From Perlabentimonas sp964554585 (GTDB lineage: Bacteria; Bacteroidota; Bacteroidia; Bacteroidales; Tenuifilaceae), in the NCBI GenBank assembly GCA_964554585.1, contig CAZKPD010000155.1, forward strand, positions 1 to 5,922: a DNA stretch of 5,922 nucleotides, given 5' to 3'. Shown here in pieces: positions 1 through 5,872 of the stretch (position 1 is its first letter; each line of letters opens with the position of its first letter). The notes under the pieces are model-generated. The model searched no databases, had not been told where the DNA came from, and saw nothing but the letters and a program-made list of their open reading frames with translations. A program made the translations under genes and the position numbers.

Positions 1-1
1 T

Positions 2-256
2 TTCCCGCAGCAGCTCTCGGGCGGACAGCAACAGCGTGTGGCCATAGCCCGTGCCGTGGTGGCCAATCCCAAGCTAATCCTTGCCGACGAACCCACGGGT
101 AACCTCGACTCAAAAAATGGTCGTGAGGTGATGGATTTACTTAGCGAACTCAACCGCGAAGGAACAACCATCATTATGGTAACCCACTCGCAGCACGATG
201 CCGGCTTTGCCCATCGCATTATTAACCTGTTTGATGGGATGGTGGTGGACAATTAG
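2..256 (+). CDS. ABC transporter ATP-binding protein, LolD/MacB class (5' truncated by window edge)
   Basis: This is the C-terminal 84 residues of an ABC ATPase; the reading frame is open to the left edge, so the Walker A half lies outside the window. Visible motifs, in order, are the Q-rich ABC signature LSGGQQQR (residues 5-12 of the fragment), the Walker B strand LILADEPTGNLD with the catalytic Glu and the D-loop, and the switch histidine in MVTHS. The DEPTGNLD form is characteristic of the LolD/MacB/FtsE-like subfamily that energises FtsX-type permeases. The protein would sit on the cytoplasmic face of the inner membrane and bind the permease coupling helices. The next gene on the same strand, 218 nt downstream, is such a permease, so a shared operon and complex is the natural inference. 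The protein ends shortly after the H-loop strand, as expected for the family, so the 3' end looks intact. Family is certain; substrate is unknown. Confidence 0.95.
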   Translation, partial: FPQQLSGGQQQRVAIARAVVANPKLILADEPTGNLDSKNGREVMDLLSELNREGTTIIMVTHSQHDAGFAHRIINLFDGMVVDN

Positions 257-303
257 CAATGAACAATGAGCCATGAGTAATGTGCATTTAGCATTTAGTA
301 ATG
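255..303 (+). repeat. Heptanucleotide degenerate tandem array, 7 units
   Basis: Seven consecutive 7-nt units can be read without a phase break: AGCAATG, AACAATG, AGCCATG, AGTAATG, TGCATTT, AGCATTT, AGTAATG. The first unit begins inside the TAG stop codon of the ATPase gene. Because 7 is not a multiple of 3, the TGA at the unit junctions falls in successive frames: stops start at 260, 267 and 274, one per frame. It occupies the start of the 218-nt spacer before the permease. Confidence 0.85.
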
Positions 304-304
304 C

Positions 305-331
305 GTTGCCCCGAGCGGAGTCGAGGGGAAC
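305..331. repeat. REP-like imperfect palindrome (GAGC...GTCGA type)
   Basis: The element has outer arms GTT/AAC and CCCC/GGGG around a core GAGCGGAGTCGA. A fold pairs 309-311 with 325-327 and CGA (312-314) with TCG (321-323), leaving a bulged A at 324 and loop GCGGAG. The two other elements of the same shape (410-428 and 3148-3166) keep GAGC and GTCGA while the middle changes, which is how REP-like elements behave. No RAYT transposase is in the window, so the family assignment is only by appearance. Confidence 0.5.
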
Positions 332-335
332 AATT

Positions 336-359
336 TAGCGTCTCAGCGCCTTAGCGGTT
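336..359 (+). repeat. Octanucleotide degenerate repeat block, copy 1
   Basis: Three 8-nt units in one phase, TAGCGTCT, CAGCGCCT and TAGCGGTT, are followed by AAAA. A 26-nt stretch of this block (338-363) recurs exactly at 2990-3015 beyond the permease. The shared core is GCG with a CT/TT end. No coding potential or terminator shape is seen. Confidence 0.7.
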
Positions 360-438
360 AAAATCAATGAGCAATGAGTAATGTGCAATGTGCAATGAGC
401 AATGCGATGCCCTGAGCTTGTCGAAGGGTGCAATGAAC
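354..438 (+). repeat. 85-bp perfect direct repeat, copy A (upstream of permease)
   Basis: This block is identical over 85 nt to 3092-3176, the constant offset being 2738 nt. It contains the end of an octamer unit (GCGGTTAAAA), six heptamer units at 363-404 (ATCAATG, AGCAATG, AGTAATG, TGCAATG, TGCAATG, AGCAATG), the REP-like palindrome CCCTGAGCTTGTCGAAGGG at 410-428, and the start of a further heptamer run. Copies A and B lie in the same orientation on either side of the permease gene. Confidence 0.95.
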
Positions 439-470
439 TATCAATTGTTAATTACTAATTATTAATTGAA
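429..470 (+). repeat. Heptanucleotide array forming the permease leader
   Basis: A 7-nt phase continues from the REP-like element: TGCAATG, AACTATC, then AATTGTT, AATTACT, AATTATT, AATTGAA. It stops four bases before the ATG of the permease. It is very AT-rich and contains no Shine-Dalgarno-like purine run, which fits Bacteroidota translation initiation. A promoter of the TTTG/TAnnTTTG type could not be placed convincingly here. Confidence 0.65.
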
Positions 471-474
471 TAAA

Positions 475-2883
475 ATGACTTCAATAAAACTGGCTTTCCG
501 AAAACTCTTCCGTTGGGGGGAGCATACCGCCACACGTATCTTCTCGCTGGCGTTGGGTTTAGCATTTGGCATTGTTCTGCTGTCCGAAATATTTTTCTAC
601 TTCAGCTACGACAGCTTCTACCCCCATGCCAATCGAACATACATAGTAACAAGCAACTATAATCGGGAGAAGGGCTCAGACAAGATGGAGCAGTCGGGCT
701 ACACAAGCGGAGCTGTTGGCCCCGGCCTTAGGGCCGAGGTGCCGGGCGTAGAGGCGGCCACACGGCTCACCTTTATGGGTAATCTGGACTTCTACTCCGA
801 GAACAATAGGGTTTACCGTGGGCGTATTGCGCTGGCTGATGACCAGCTCTTCGAGGTGCTACCCCGCCCCATGGTAAGCGGACAGGGTGTTGAAACGCTT
901 AAAGCATCTATGATGTGCCTGGTATCGAGCGAAATAGCCGCTAATATGGGTGGCGATGTGATGGGACAAACCATTGAGATAAGGGGATACCCCGGCAAGC
1001 GGGTAACCATTGGCGGTGTGTTTGAGAAGCTGCCAAGGAATACCAACTTCACCTACGATATTGCCATATCCATGGCATCCATCTCCAGCTTTATGTGGGA
1101 TGGCACCAACAATTGGAATGGCAACGACCGCTACTACACCTGCGTGAAGTTGGCAAAGGGCGTAGCGCCCCGAAGCCTAGCCCCCGCCATACGGCTAATG
1201 CAGGAGAAGCATCAGAATATTGAGGAGTACGAGGCGCAGGGCTTTCTTTTCAAATACACGTTGGAGCCCATCCGCAGGGCTTTTGCCAAGCAGGCCATGG
1301 ATATGATAGTAATACTAAGCGCAGTGGCGATGATTGTATTGCTGGTGTCTCTACTCAACTACCTGCTGCTCACTGTTAGTACACTGGTAAACCGTGCCAA
1401 GACCTCGGCCATCTTCAAATGCTACGGGGCCAATAGGCGCAATCTGCAGGGGATGATATTTATGGAGAGTGCGTTTATTTTCCTTATCTCATTGGCAGTG
1501 GCTGCTGTGCTCATTCTCATCCTAAAACCCCTAGCCGAGGCGCAGGTGGGGCACAGCCTCGATGTGCTGCTGGACCCCTACGTCTATCTTCCCATTCTGA
1601 CAACCCTTATCATCATTATGATTCCCATTGGCTATCTTCCGGGTCGAGCATTTGCCCGTACTCCCATTGCCATTGCTTTCCGCACGTTTCATCAAAGGAA
1701 AAACAGCTGGAAAAAGGGCTTGCTGGCATTCCAGTTTGCGGCGGCAGCGCTATTCATTGCCCTACTGGTGGTAGTGAGCCTGCAATATAGCATGGGGCAA
1801 CATGCCAACCATGGCTACACCACCGAGAATGTGTACTATGGGCCCACTAGCGGCATGGATCCACACAAAGTACAAACGGTTTTGGATGAACTTATGGCGC
1901 TACCCGAAGTGGAGAATGTGGGGCTGGGCGTATCGCTTCCCATCTATGGCTGCTCGGGCAACAACGTGATGTCGCCCGATGGCGAAAAGGAGCTGTTCAA
2001 CATAGCCGACCTGTACTACATCGACCACGATTATCTATCCATACTAGGAATCCCCATCTCAGCGGGGGATACCTTTAGCGAGGAGCAATCCATTGCAGGC
2101 GATATGCTTATTAGCCAAAGGTTTGCCGATATGCTGGCTCTACACAACGGTTGGCACAATGGCGTGGTGGGGCAGAATGTAAGAATAACCGAGCACCATA
2201 ATAACCCGGACCAATCTTCCCGCATTTCTGGCGTCTATCCCGATATGGTGCTGGGCACATTTATGTATAGCGATACCCGTCCATCGGCGTATTTCTACCT
2301 GCCAAGGCAGAGGTTTATCCAGCATTTTGAGCAGAACCCCAACTTCAATTTCAATATTCTTATTAAAACCCATCCGGGGGAGCATGCCAATATCACCCAA
2401 AAATTCAACGGTATTTTCAATGAGGCCTTTCTACGGGGAGAGGCTGAGGTGCAGAGCCTTGCCTTGGTTCACCACAATCGTTATCACCCCGCGCTTGCGT
2501 TCCGCAATGGTATCTACGCGGGGAGCATGGTGGTGCTGCTTATCAGCCTTATGGGTCTGCTGGGCTATTTGAGCGAAGAGACTACCCGCCAGCGCAAGAG
2601 CCTGGCCATACGCAAGATAAATGGGGCCACTACGGCGCAGATTGTCAATCTGTTTATTTTGGGGCTGGGCAAGCTGGTTGTCCCCTTTGTAATAGTGGGC
2701 TTGGTGGGTGCTTATTACCTGTCCAACCTATGGATGGCAAATTTTGCAGCAAAAATCACGCTTCACTGGTACATCTTTGCGCTCTCGGGGATTGCCATTC
2801 TTGCCCTTACGGGCATTGTGGCGGCAATTAATTCTTGGCGGGCAGCTACCCGCAATCCGGTGGAGGCGCTTAGGTATGAATAG
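475..2883 (+). CDS. FtsX/MacB-type ABC transporter permease
   Basis: A protein of 802 residues with the two-module architecture common in Bacteroidota ABC permeases. Predicted segments: TM1 about 22-44, a large periplasmic MacB-PCD-like domain about 45-273, then FtsX helices at about 276-300, 325-352 and 369-392; a second module starts with TM5 at about 414-438, a second periplasmic domain to about 678, and helices at about 679-700, 723-748 and 767-788. FtsX hallmarks are visible in both modules: the cytoplasmic stretch KTSAIFKCYGANRRNLQ, its counterpart RKSLAIRKINGATTAQI, and the ending NPVEALRYE. Proteins of this class couple cytoplasmic ATP hydrolysis to periplasmic conformational change (export or lipoprotein-related work) rather than moving solutes through a pore. 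The likely ATPase partner is the truncated gene just upstream. The ATG at 475 is preferred; an in-frame TTG at 466 would add only NKM-type residues and lies inside the AT-rich repeat. The reading frame is intact. The substrate cannot be inferred. Confidence 0.93.
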   Translation: MTSIKLAFRKLFRWGEHTATRIFSLALGLAFGIVLLSEIFFYFSYDSFYPHANRTYIVTSNYNREKGSDKMEQSGYTSGAVGPGLRAEVPGVEAATRLTFMGNLDFYSENNRVYRGRIALADDQLFEVLPRPMVSGQGVETLKASMMCLVSSEIAANMGGDVMGQTIEIRGYPGKRVTIGGVFEKLPRNTNFTYDIAISMASISSFMWDGTNNWNGNDRYYTCVKLAKGVAPRSLAPAIRLMQEKHQNIEEYEAQGFLFKYTLEPIRRAFAKQAMDMIVILSAVAMIVLLVSLLNYLLLTVSTLVNRAKTSAIFKCYGANRRNLQGMIFMESAFIFLISLAVAAVLILILKPLAEAQVGHSLDVLLDPYVYLPILTTLIIIMIPIGYLPGRAFARTPIAIAFRTFHQRKNSWKKGLLAFQFAAAALFIALLVVVSLQYSMGQHANHGYTTENVYYGPTSGMDPHKVQTVLDELMALPEVENVGLGVSLPIYGCSGNNVMSPDGEKELFNIADLYYIDHDYLSILGIPISAGDTFSEEQSIAGDMLISQRFADMLALHNGWHNGVVGQNVRITEHHNNPDQSSRISGVYPDMVLGTFMYSDTRPSAYFYLPRQRFIQHFEQNPNFNFNILIKTHPGEHANITQKFNGIFNEAFLRGEAEVQSLALVHHNRYHPALAFRNGIYAGSMVVLLISLMGLLGYLSEETTRQRKSLAIRKINGATTAQIVNLFILGLGKLVVPFVIVGLVGAYYLSNLWMANFAAKITLHWYIFALSGIAILALTGIVAAINSWRAATRNPVEALRYE

Positions 2884-2987
2884 TCAATGGGCAATGAGTA
2901 ATTAGCAATGAGTAATTAGCAATGAGCAATTAGCAATGAGCAATTAGCAATTAGCAATGAGCAATGTGTAATGTACAATGAACAATT
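2883..2987 (+). repeat. Heptanucleotide degenerate tandem array, 15 units
   Basis: Fifteen uninterrupted 7-nt units start in the last base of the permease stop codon. Most are AGCAATG, AGCAATT or AGTAATT; the edges drift to GTCAATG, TGTAATG, TACAATG and AACAATT. The alternation of G and T endings also gives a 14-nt higher-order period at the left end. Stops on the plus strand appear at 2881 (TAG), 2895 (TGA), 2899 (TAA) and 2903 (TAG), covering all three frames. It is the longest array in the window. Confidence 0.95.
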
Positions 2988-3094
2988 CTGCGTCTCAGCG
3001 CCTTAGCGGTTAAAACGAGGTGCGGGGTACGAGTAACCAATTATTACTCCGTGGGCTTTGCGCTCCAAGCCTTCGGAGCTTTGTGCCCTTTGCG
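2988..3094 (+). repeat. Octanucleotide repeat blocks, copies 2 and 3
   Basis: The first part, 2988-3011, reads CTGCGTCT, CAGCGCCT, TAGCGGTT and shares 26 identical nt with the block upstream of the permease. The second part, 3055-3094, reads GCTTTGCG, CTCCAAGC, CTTCGGAG, CTTTGTGC, CCTTTGCG in one 8-nt phase and also ends in GGTTAAAA. Inside it, GCTCC (3062-3066) and GGAGC (3075-3079) are inverted and could form a 5-bp hairpin. The segment between the two parts has its own inverted repeat. No gene is seen. Confidence 0.65.
3031..3049. repeat. Short inverted repeat in the convergent spacer
   Basis: GAGTAA (3031-3036) and TTACTC (3044-3049) are perfectly complementary across a 7-nt loop CCAATTA. 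It lies between the 3' ends of two convergent genes, but no T-run follows on either strand, so it does not look like a standard intrinsic terminator. It may be a weak pause site or chance. Confidence 0.4.
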
Positions 3095-3176
3095 GTTAAA
3101 ATCAATGAGCAATGAGTAATGTGCAATGTGCAATGAGCAATGCGATGCCCTGAGCTTGTCGAAGGGTGCAATGAAC
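3092..3176 (+). repeat. 85-bp perfect direct repeat, copy B (downstream of permease)
   Basis: Identical to 354-438. It includes the heptamer units at 3101-3142 and the REP-like palindrome at 3148-3166. Identity ends after the shared GAAC: copy A continues TATCAATT while copy B continues AGGGAACA, although the 7-nt phase carries on in both. Perfect identity between copies 2.7 kb apart implies recent duplication or gene conversion. Confidence 0.95.
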
Positions 3177-3236
3177 AGGGAACAATGAACTAATAACGCC
3201 TCACGATTCACGTTTCACGAAGTTCAAATCACGCTT
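3167..3236 (-). repeat. Heptanucleotide array abutting the transporter stop codon
   Basis: Ten 7-nt units can be read on the plus strand in the phase set by the direct repeat: TGCAATG, AACAGGG, AACAATG, AACTAAT, AACGCCT, CACGATT, CACGTTT, CACGAAG, TTCAAAT, CACGCTT. The last unit overlaps the TAA of the minus-strand transporter. Read on the minus strand, the CACG units become NNNCGTG, so successive junctions spell GTGA and deliver TGA codons; minus-strand TGA first bases at 3231, 3226 and 3203 cover the three frames. Confidence 0.6.
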
Positions 3237-5503
3237 ACTTTATCTCCTTCGCTCCCGATGAGTTGATAAACAGCATATCCCCCATGGAGTGAAAATGACT
3301 AAAAAACTGTTCTCCCTGGTGCTTCACCACCTCCTCGCGGAAACCCAACAGGGTAAGACCCGCATTGGCCGAATGCTCTGCAATAATCTGGTAGGTGTTC
3401 TGGTTTTCTTCCGGCGTAAGCATCTCAATATTGGCAAAAGTAATGGGCAGCCTACCCGTTTCGATAAGTTCCCTCAGCTCTTCCCGAGCATGCTCCTCGG
3501 TTCCGGGTGCACAAATATTGAAAATCTTGATATGGCTCTTCTTCCAATCGGGATGGGCAAGCAGAATATAGCCCAGCAGGATCATCAGGTTGGTATTCTC
3601 CACATCGCTGGGTCTAATCCAAATATGAATGCCATTTTTAAAAGGAACGGGATTGTGCGACAGCGCAAAGATGCACACATCAAAATCGCCCGCTTTTATG
3701 AGGCTGATATTGTCTAGAATGCGATGAATCTCCTCGGGGTGACTCTTGTCGAACTCAAATACCACCATGTTATTCTCCATCCCCGAAATGGAGGGCGATT
3801 GGATAACCTGCGCAATGGCCGATGTGTAGGATGGCGAAATCATGGTATCGATATAAAGGCCGCTATCTTTTACGCTTTGCTTATCCAGCAGCTGACCCAA
3901 TAACACTTCTGAATCGAGGTAACTTTGCCGGCTATAGTAGTTTTCGATATAATGGAAATAGGTGCCAAACCCATGCTTATAGCTAATCCACCTCATCAAA
4001 TCCAGCACTTTCCTTCTTTCAAATGAGTTGGGCGAGACGCATACCGCTGCCGGACGCCACTCGCTTTTATGGGCTGCTGTTTGATGATGCTTTTGAAGGT
4101 AGATTTGAAGGTTTCGGTTCAGCTGAAACAGTGCCCCTTGAACGATATTGACCAGCCCCTTTTCATCCTTGTTAAAATGCTCTGTCAACAGGTAGAGCAA
4201 CACGATTACAACGGATGCAATAATGGTATAAAGCGGGTTAATCTTAAACATCACCCAAACCGACAGGATAAATCCCATCAGCGAGAAATACCATTTCGAC
4301 CTAAACTTGGGACGATAGGAGGGTGCCGAACCAAAATGGTTAAGGAACGAGATAAGGCATAGCGTTCCGTAGGTAATTAAAAAGAACATGGAGATAATTT
4401 GAGCCACCGCATCCACATCGCCCAGCAAAACGAAAACAAAAGCAATAAGCAGTGAAATAATTGAAGCGTTAACGGGCTCTCTATTCTTCCCTTTCCCTTT
4501 GGCCAAAAAGAGGTTAAGTCTTCTAAACGGAAGACTTTTATCATAGGCCAATGCCTGTAGCGTACGGGGTGCAACCAGCACCGAGCCCAACGCCGAGGAG
4601 ATGGTGGCCGCTGCCAAACCCAATGGGATTAGAAAGGCACCTCCAATGGCTATTTTCCCCATAACCAGCTGGTTGTTCAACAGTTCCTCTTGTGGAGCCG
4701 AAACGGATAATTTCCATATCACAAAAAAGTAAATTACCATACCGGTAACGGTAGCTAAAATTGTTCCTATGGGAATGGATTTACTGGGATTACGCAGATC
4801 GCCGCTAAGCCCAACCCCTGCAGTCATTCCTGTAAAAGCCGGGAAACAGATGGCAAACATCACAAAGAAGCTTTTCCCGTTAAAGAACCCGAAATTATCG
4901 GCAGCCGTCCAACCCTCCGACACCAGCTCTGCATCAGCAGCGGGTTCAATGGGCTTGCCCATANNNNNNNNNNAAAAAGGCCAGCAGCGAAAGGAAGAGG
5001 ATGGCCACGATAACATAGAGGGCTTTAACGCCCATATCGGCTCCTTTTCTCAGCACAATAAATGCCAAGCCCAACAGTGCGGGTATGCTGATGACCTGCC
5101 TGGGCAGCTCGAATCCAAAGGAATTTTGAAAAAGGGTAAAGAGCGGTTCAAACGCTTCGGTAAAGGCAATAATGTAAAAAGCAATGCTGATGGCCTGCGA
5201 GAAGTATAGCGCAATGCCAATGGTTGAGCCAATCTTTAGCCCGAATGAGCGCGATATGATAAAGTACTCGCCCCCACCCTCAACCCGGGTATTGGTGGCC
5301 AGCTCCGAAATGGCCAATGCAGTAGGCATAGTAATTAAGTGACCCAGGACAATAATGATGAAAACGCCCCAAAACCCAAGGGTACCCACCGCCATACCAA
5401 AACGAAGGAAAAGGATTGCACCCAGAATGGTGGAGATGGCGGTAAAAAATACGGGAGCTGTTCCAAAGCCCGCCTTTTTCGCAGTAACAGTTTTTGCCGA
5501 CAT
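3235..5503 (-). CDS. SLC12-family cation-chloride cotransporter-like permease (interrupted by an N gap)
   Basis: One gene of about 751 residues plus those hidden by the gap. The N-terminal 176 residues (5503-4976) carry TM1-TM5; the rest (4962-3238, 575 residues) carries TM6-TM12 and a soluble C-terminal domain. APC-fold and SLC12 signatures are clear: GAILFLRFGMAVG in broken TM1, GGGEYFIISRSFG in TM3, FPAFTGMTAGVGLSGDL followed by NPSKSIPIGT in TM6 (from 4845), ISSALGSVLVAPRTLQAL in TM8 (from 4602), and FFLITYGTL in TM10. The cytoplasmic domain starts near 4060 with SEWRPAAVCVS, matching the NWRPQ-type start of the domain in eukaryotic and archaeal cation-chloride cotransporters. It is probably an inner-membrane symporter for alkali cation and chloride, or for an organic substrate such as amino acids; annotation pipelines often call such proteins amino acid permease. 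ATG at 5503 is chosen because the hydrophobic TM1 begins soon after. The frame change across the Ns reflects the arbitrary gap length, not a demonstrated frameshift. Confidence 0.9.
4964..4973. other. Assembly gap of 10 Ns inside the transporter gene
   Basis: Ten Ns separate two halves of one gene. Upstream codons start at positions equal to 1 mod 3 and downstream codons at 0 mod 3. The flanking partial codons are TTN before and NNT after the gap, so the true missing length should be a multiple of 3. The gap lies between TM5 and the extracellular stretch before TM6, where the family varies in length. Confidence 0.95.
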
Positions 5504-5541
5504 AAGGATTAACTTCTGTTTTACCGAGCCAAATTAGCATT

Positions 5542-5573
5542 AATAATTAGCAGTGCCGAACAACTGCCACAAA
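5542..5573 (-). promoter_or_regulatory. Candidate Bacteroidota-type promoter for the transporter
   Basis: On the minus strand TTTG (5573-5570) is followed after 20 nt by TAATTATT (5549-5542). The consensus for the Bacteroidota housekeeping sigma factor is TTTG, 19-21 nt, TAnnTTTG. The spacing is right but the -7 box matches only in part. Transcription would start near 5536, giving a leader of about 33 nt before the ATG. A second possible -7 element, TAATTTGG at 5536-5529, has no properly spaced -33 partner. Confidence 0.3.
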
Positions 5574-5650
5574 AAAAACAATGTTTTCGAAAAGGTTTTC
5601 TGAAGAAAGTTTGGATTATGCCTGCTGCTTGATTGAGAAAAACAGCCATG

Positions 5651-5675
5651 AAAAACCCCGAGCTTCAGCTCGGGG
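5651..5675 (-). terminator. Intrinsic terminator ending the candidate ncRNA region
   Basis: On the minus strand CCCCGAGC (5675-5668), loop TGAA, GCTCGGGG (5663-5656) and then TTTTT (5655-5651). This is a perfect 8-bp GC-rich stem with a U-tract. The plus strand has no T-run after the stem, so the orientation is clear. It lies 148 nt before the transporter ATG and would stop transcripts entering from the right. Confidence 0.88.
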
Positions 5676-5813
5676 AATGGGCAAACGTCCAGACAAAGGC
5701 GCACGCAGCACCCAAACCTTGGAGCAAAAAAGGCTTGCGCCGCAAAGGGCAAGTTCCATTGAAACAAGCAGAATGCAATGATAAGATACGGGAAGACTCA
5801 TTCGTTTTGCCCA
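5651..5813 (-). ncRNA. Candidate structured small RNA with long-range closing stem
   Basis: The minus-strand segment TGGGCAAAACG (5813-5803) is complementary to CGTTTGCCCA (5687-5678): ten base pairs with a single bulged A, enclosing about 115 nt. Two bases later the terminator stem begins. Inside, GGCGC (5741-5737) pairs with GCGCC (5702-5698); within it AAGCCTT (5736-5730) can pair with AAGGTTT (5720-5714) around a 9-nt loop. On the 5' side AATGA/TCATT or CATTG/CAATG can form small stems. No convincing protein is encoded here. The shape, a rod-like RNA of 140-190 nt closed at its base and ended by a terminator, recalls 6S RNA, but no conserved 6S sequence was recognised and no good promoter was found just upstream. 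It could also be processed from the tRNA transcript. The folding was done by eye. Confidence 0.4.
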
Positions 5814-5832
5814 GCCTAAGCATCAAAAGAGA

Positions 5833-5864
5833 GCGCAAAAAACAAAAGCACCCGAGGGTGCTTT
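5833..5864 (-). terminator. Intrinsic terminator of the tRNA transcript
   Basis: On the minus strand AAAGCACC (5864-5857), loop CTCG, GGTGCTTT (5852-5845), then TGTTTTTTG. The stem has 8 bp and the T-rich tail follows at once. It begins 9 nt after the 3' end of the tRNA, the normal place for a tRNA terminator. Confidence 0.85.
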
Positions 5865-5872
5865 GTGAGGGG

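Noticed and set aside
466..474. TTG at 466 as the permease start
   Set aside because: It lies in the AT-rich repeat leader and adds three residues; the ATG at 475 directly precedes the typical N-terminal amphipathic segment and TM1.
2883..2987. CRISPR-like array
   Set aside because: The period is 7 nt with no spacers and no 25-37-nt repeats, and there are no cas genes.
354..3176. Composite transposon or IS ends around the permease
   Set aside because: The flanking repeats are direct, internal to longer modular repeats, and there is no transposase or terminal inverted repeat in the window.
3289..3717. 142-codon plus-strand open frame, and others of 60-150 codons opposite the transporter
   Set aside because: They lie antisense to strongly conserved SLC12 coding sequence and their translations show no family features; they are shadows of the real gene.
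4946..5016. True programmed frameshift or pseudogene in the transporter
   Set aside because: The frame change coincides exactly with the N run, whose length is arbitrary; both sides otherwise encode intact conserved sequence.
5529..5536. TAATTTGG as the -7 box for the transporter
   Set aside because: It has no TTTG at 19-21 nt upstream; the pair at 5573-5570 and 5549-5542 has correct spacing and was kept as the candidate.
5540..5801. Overlapping open frames of 60-75 codons on both strands upstream of the transporter
   Set aside because: They run through two hairpins and a terminator, disagree with each other in strand and frame, and give Cys/Phe- or Arg/Ser-rich sequences without recognisable domains.
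5651..5813. Riboswitch or attenuator controlling the transporter
   Set aside because: No known aptamer core was recognised and no competing antiterminator for the CCCCGAGC stem was found; the closing stem and terminator can form together.
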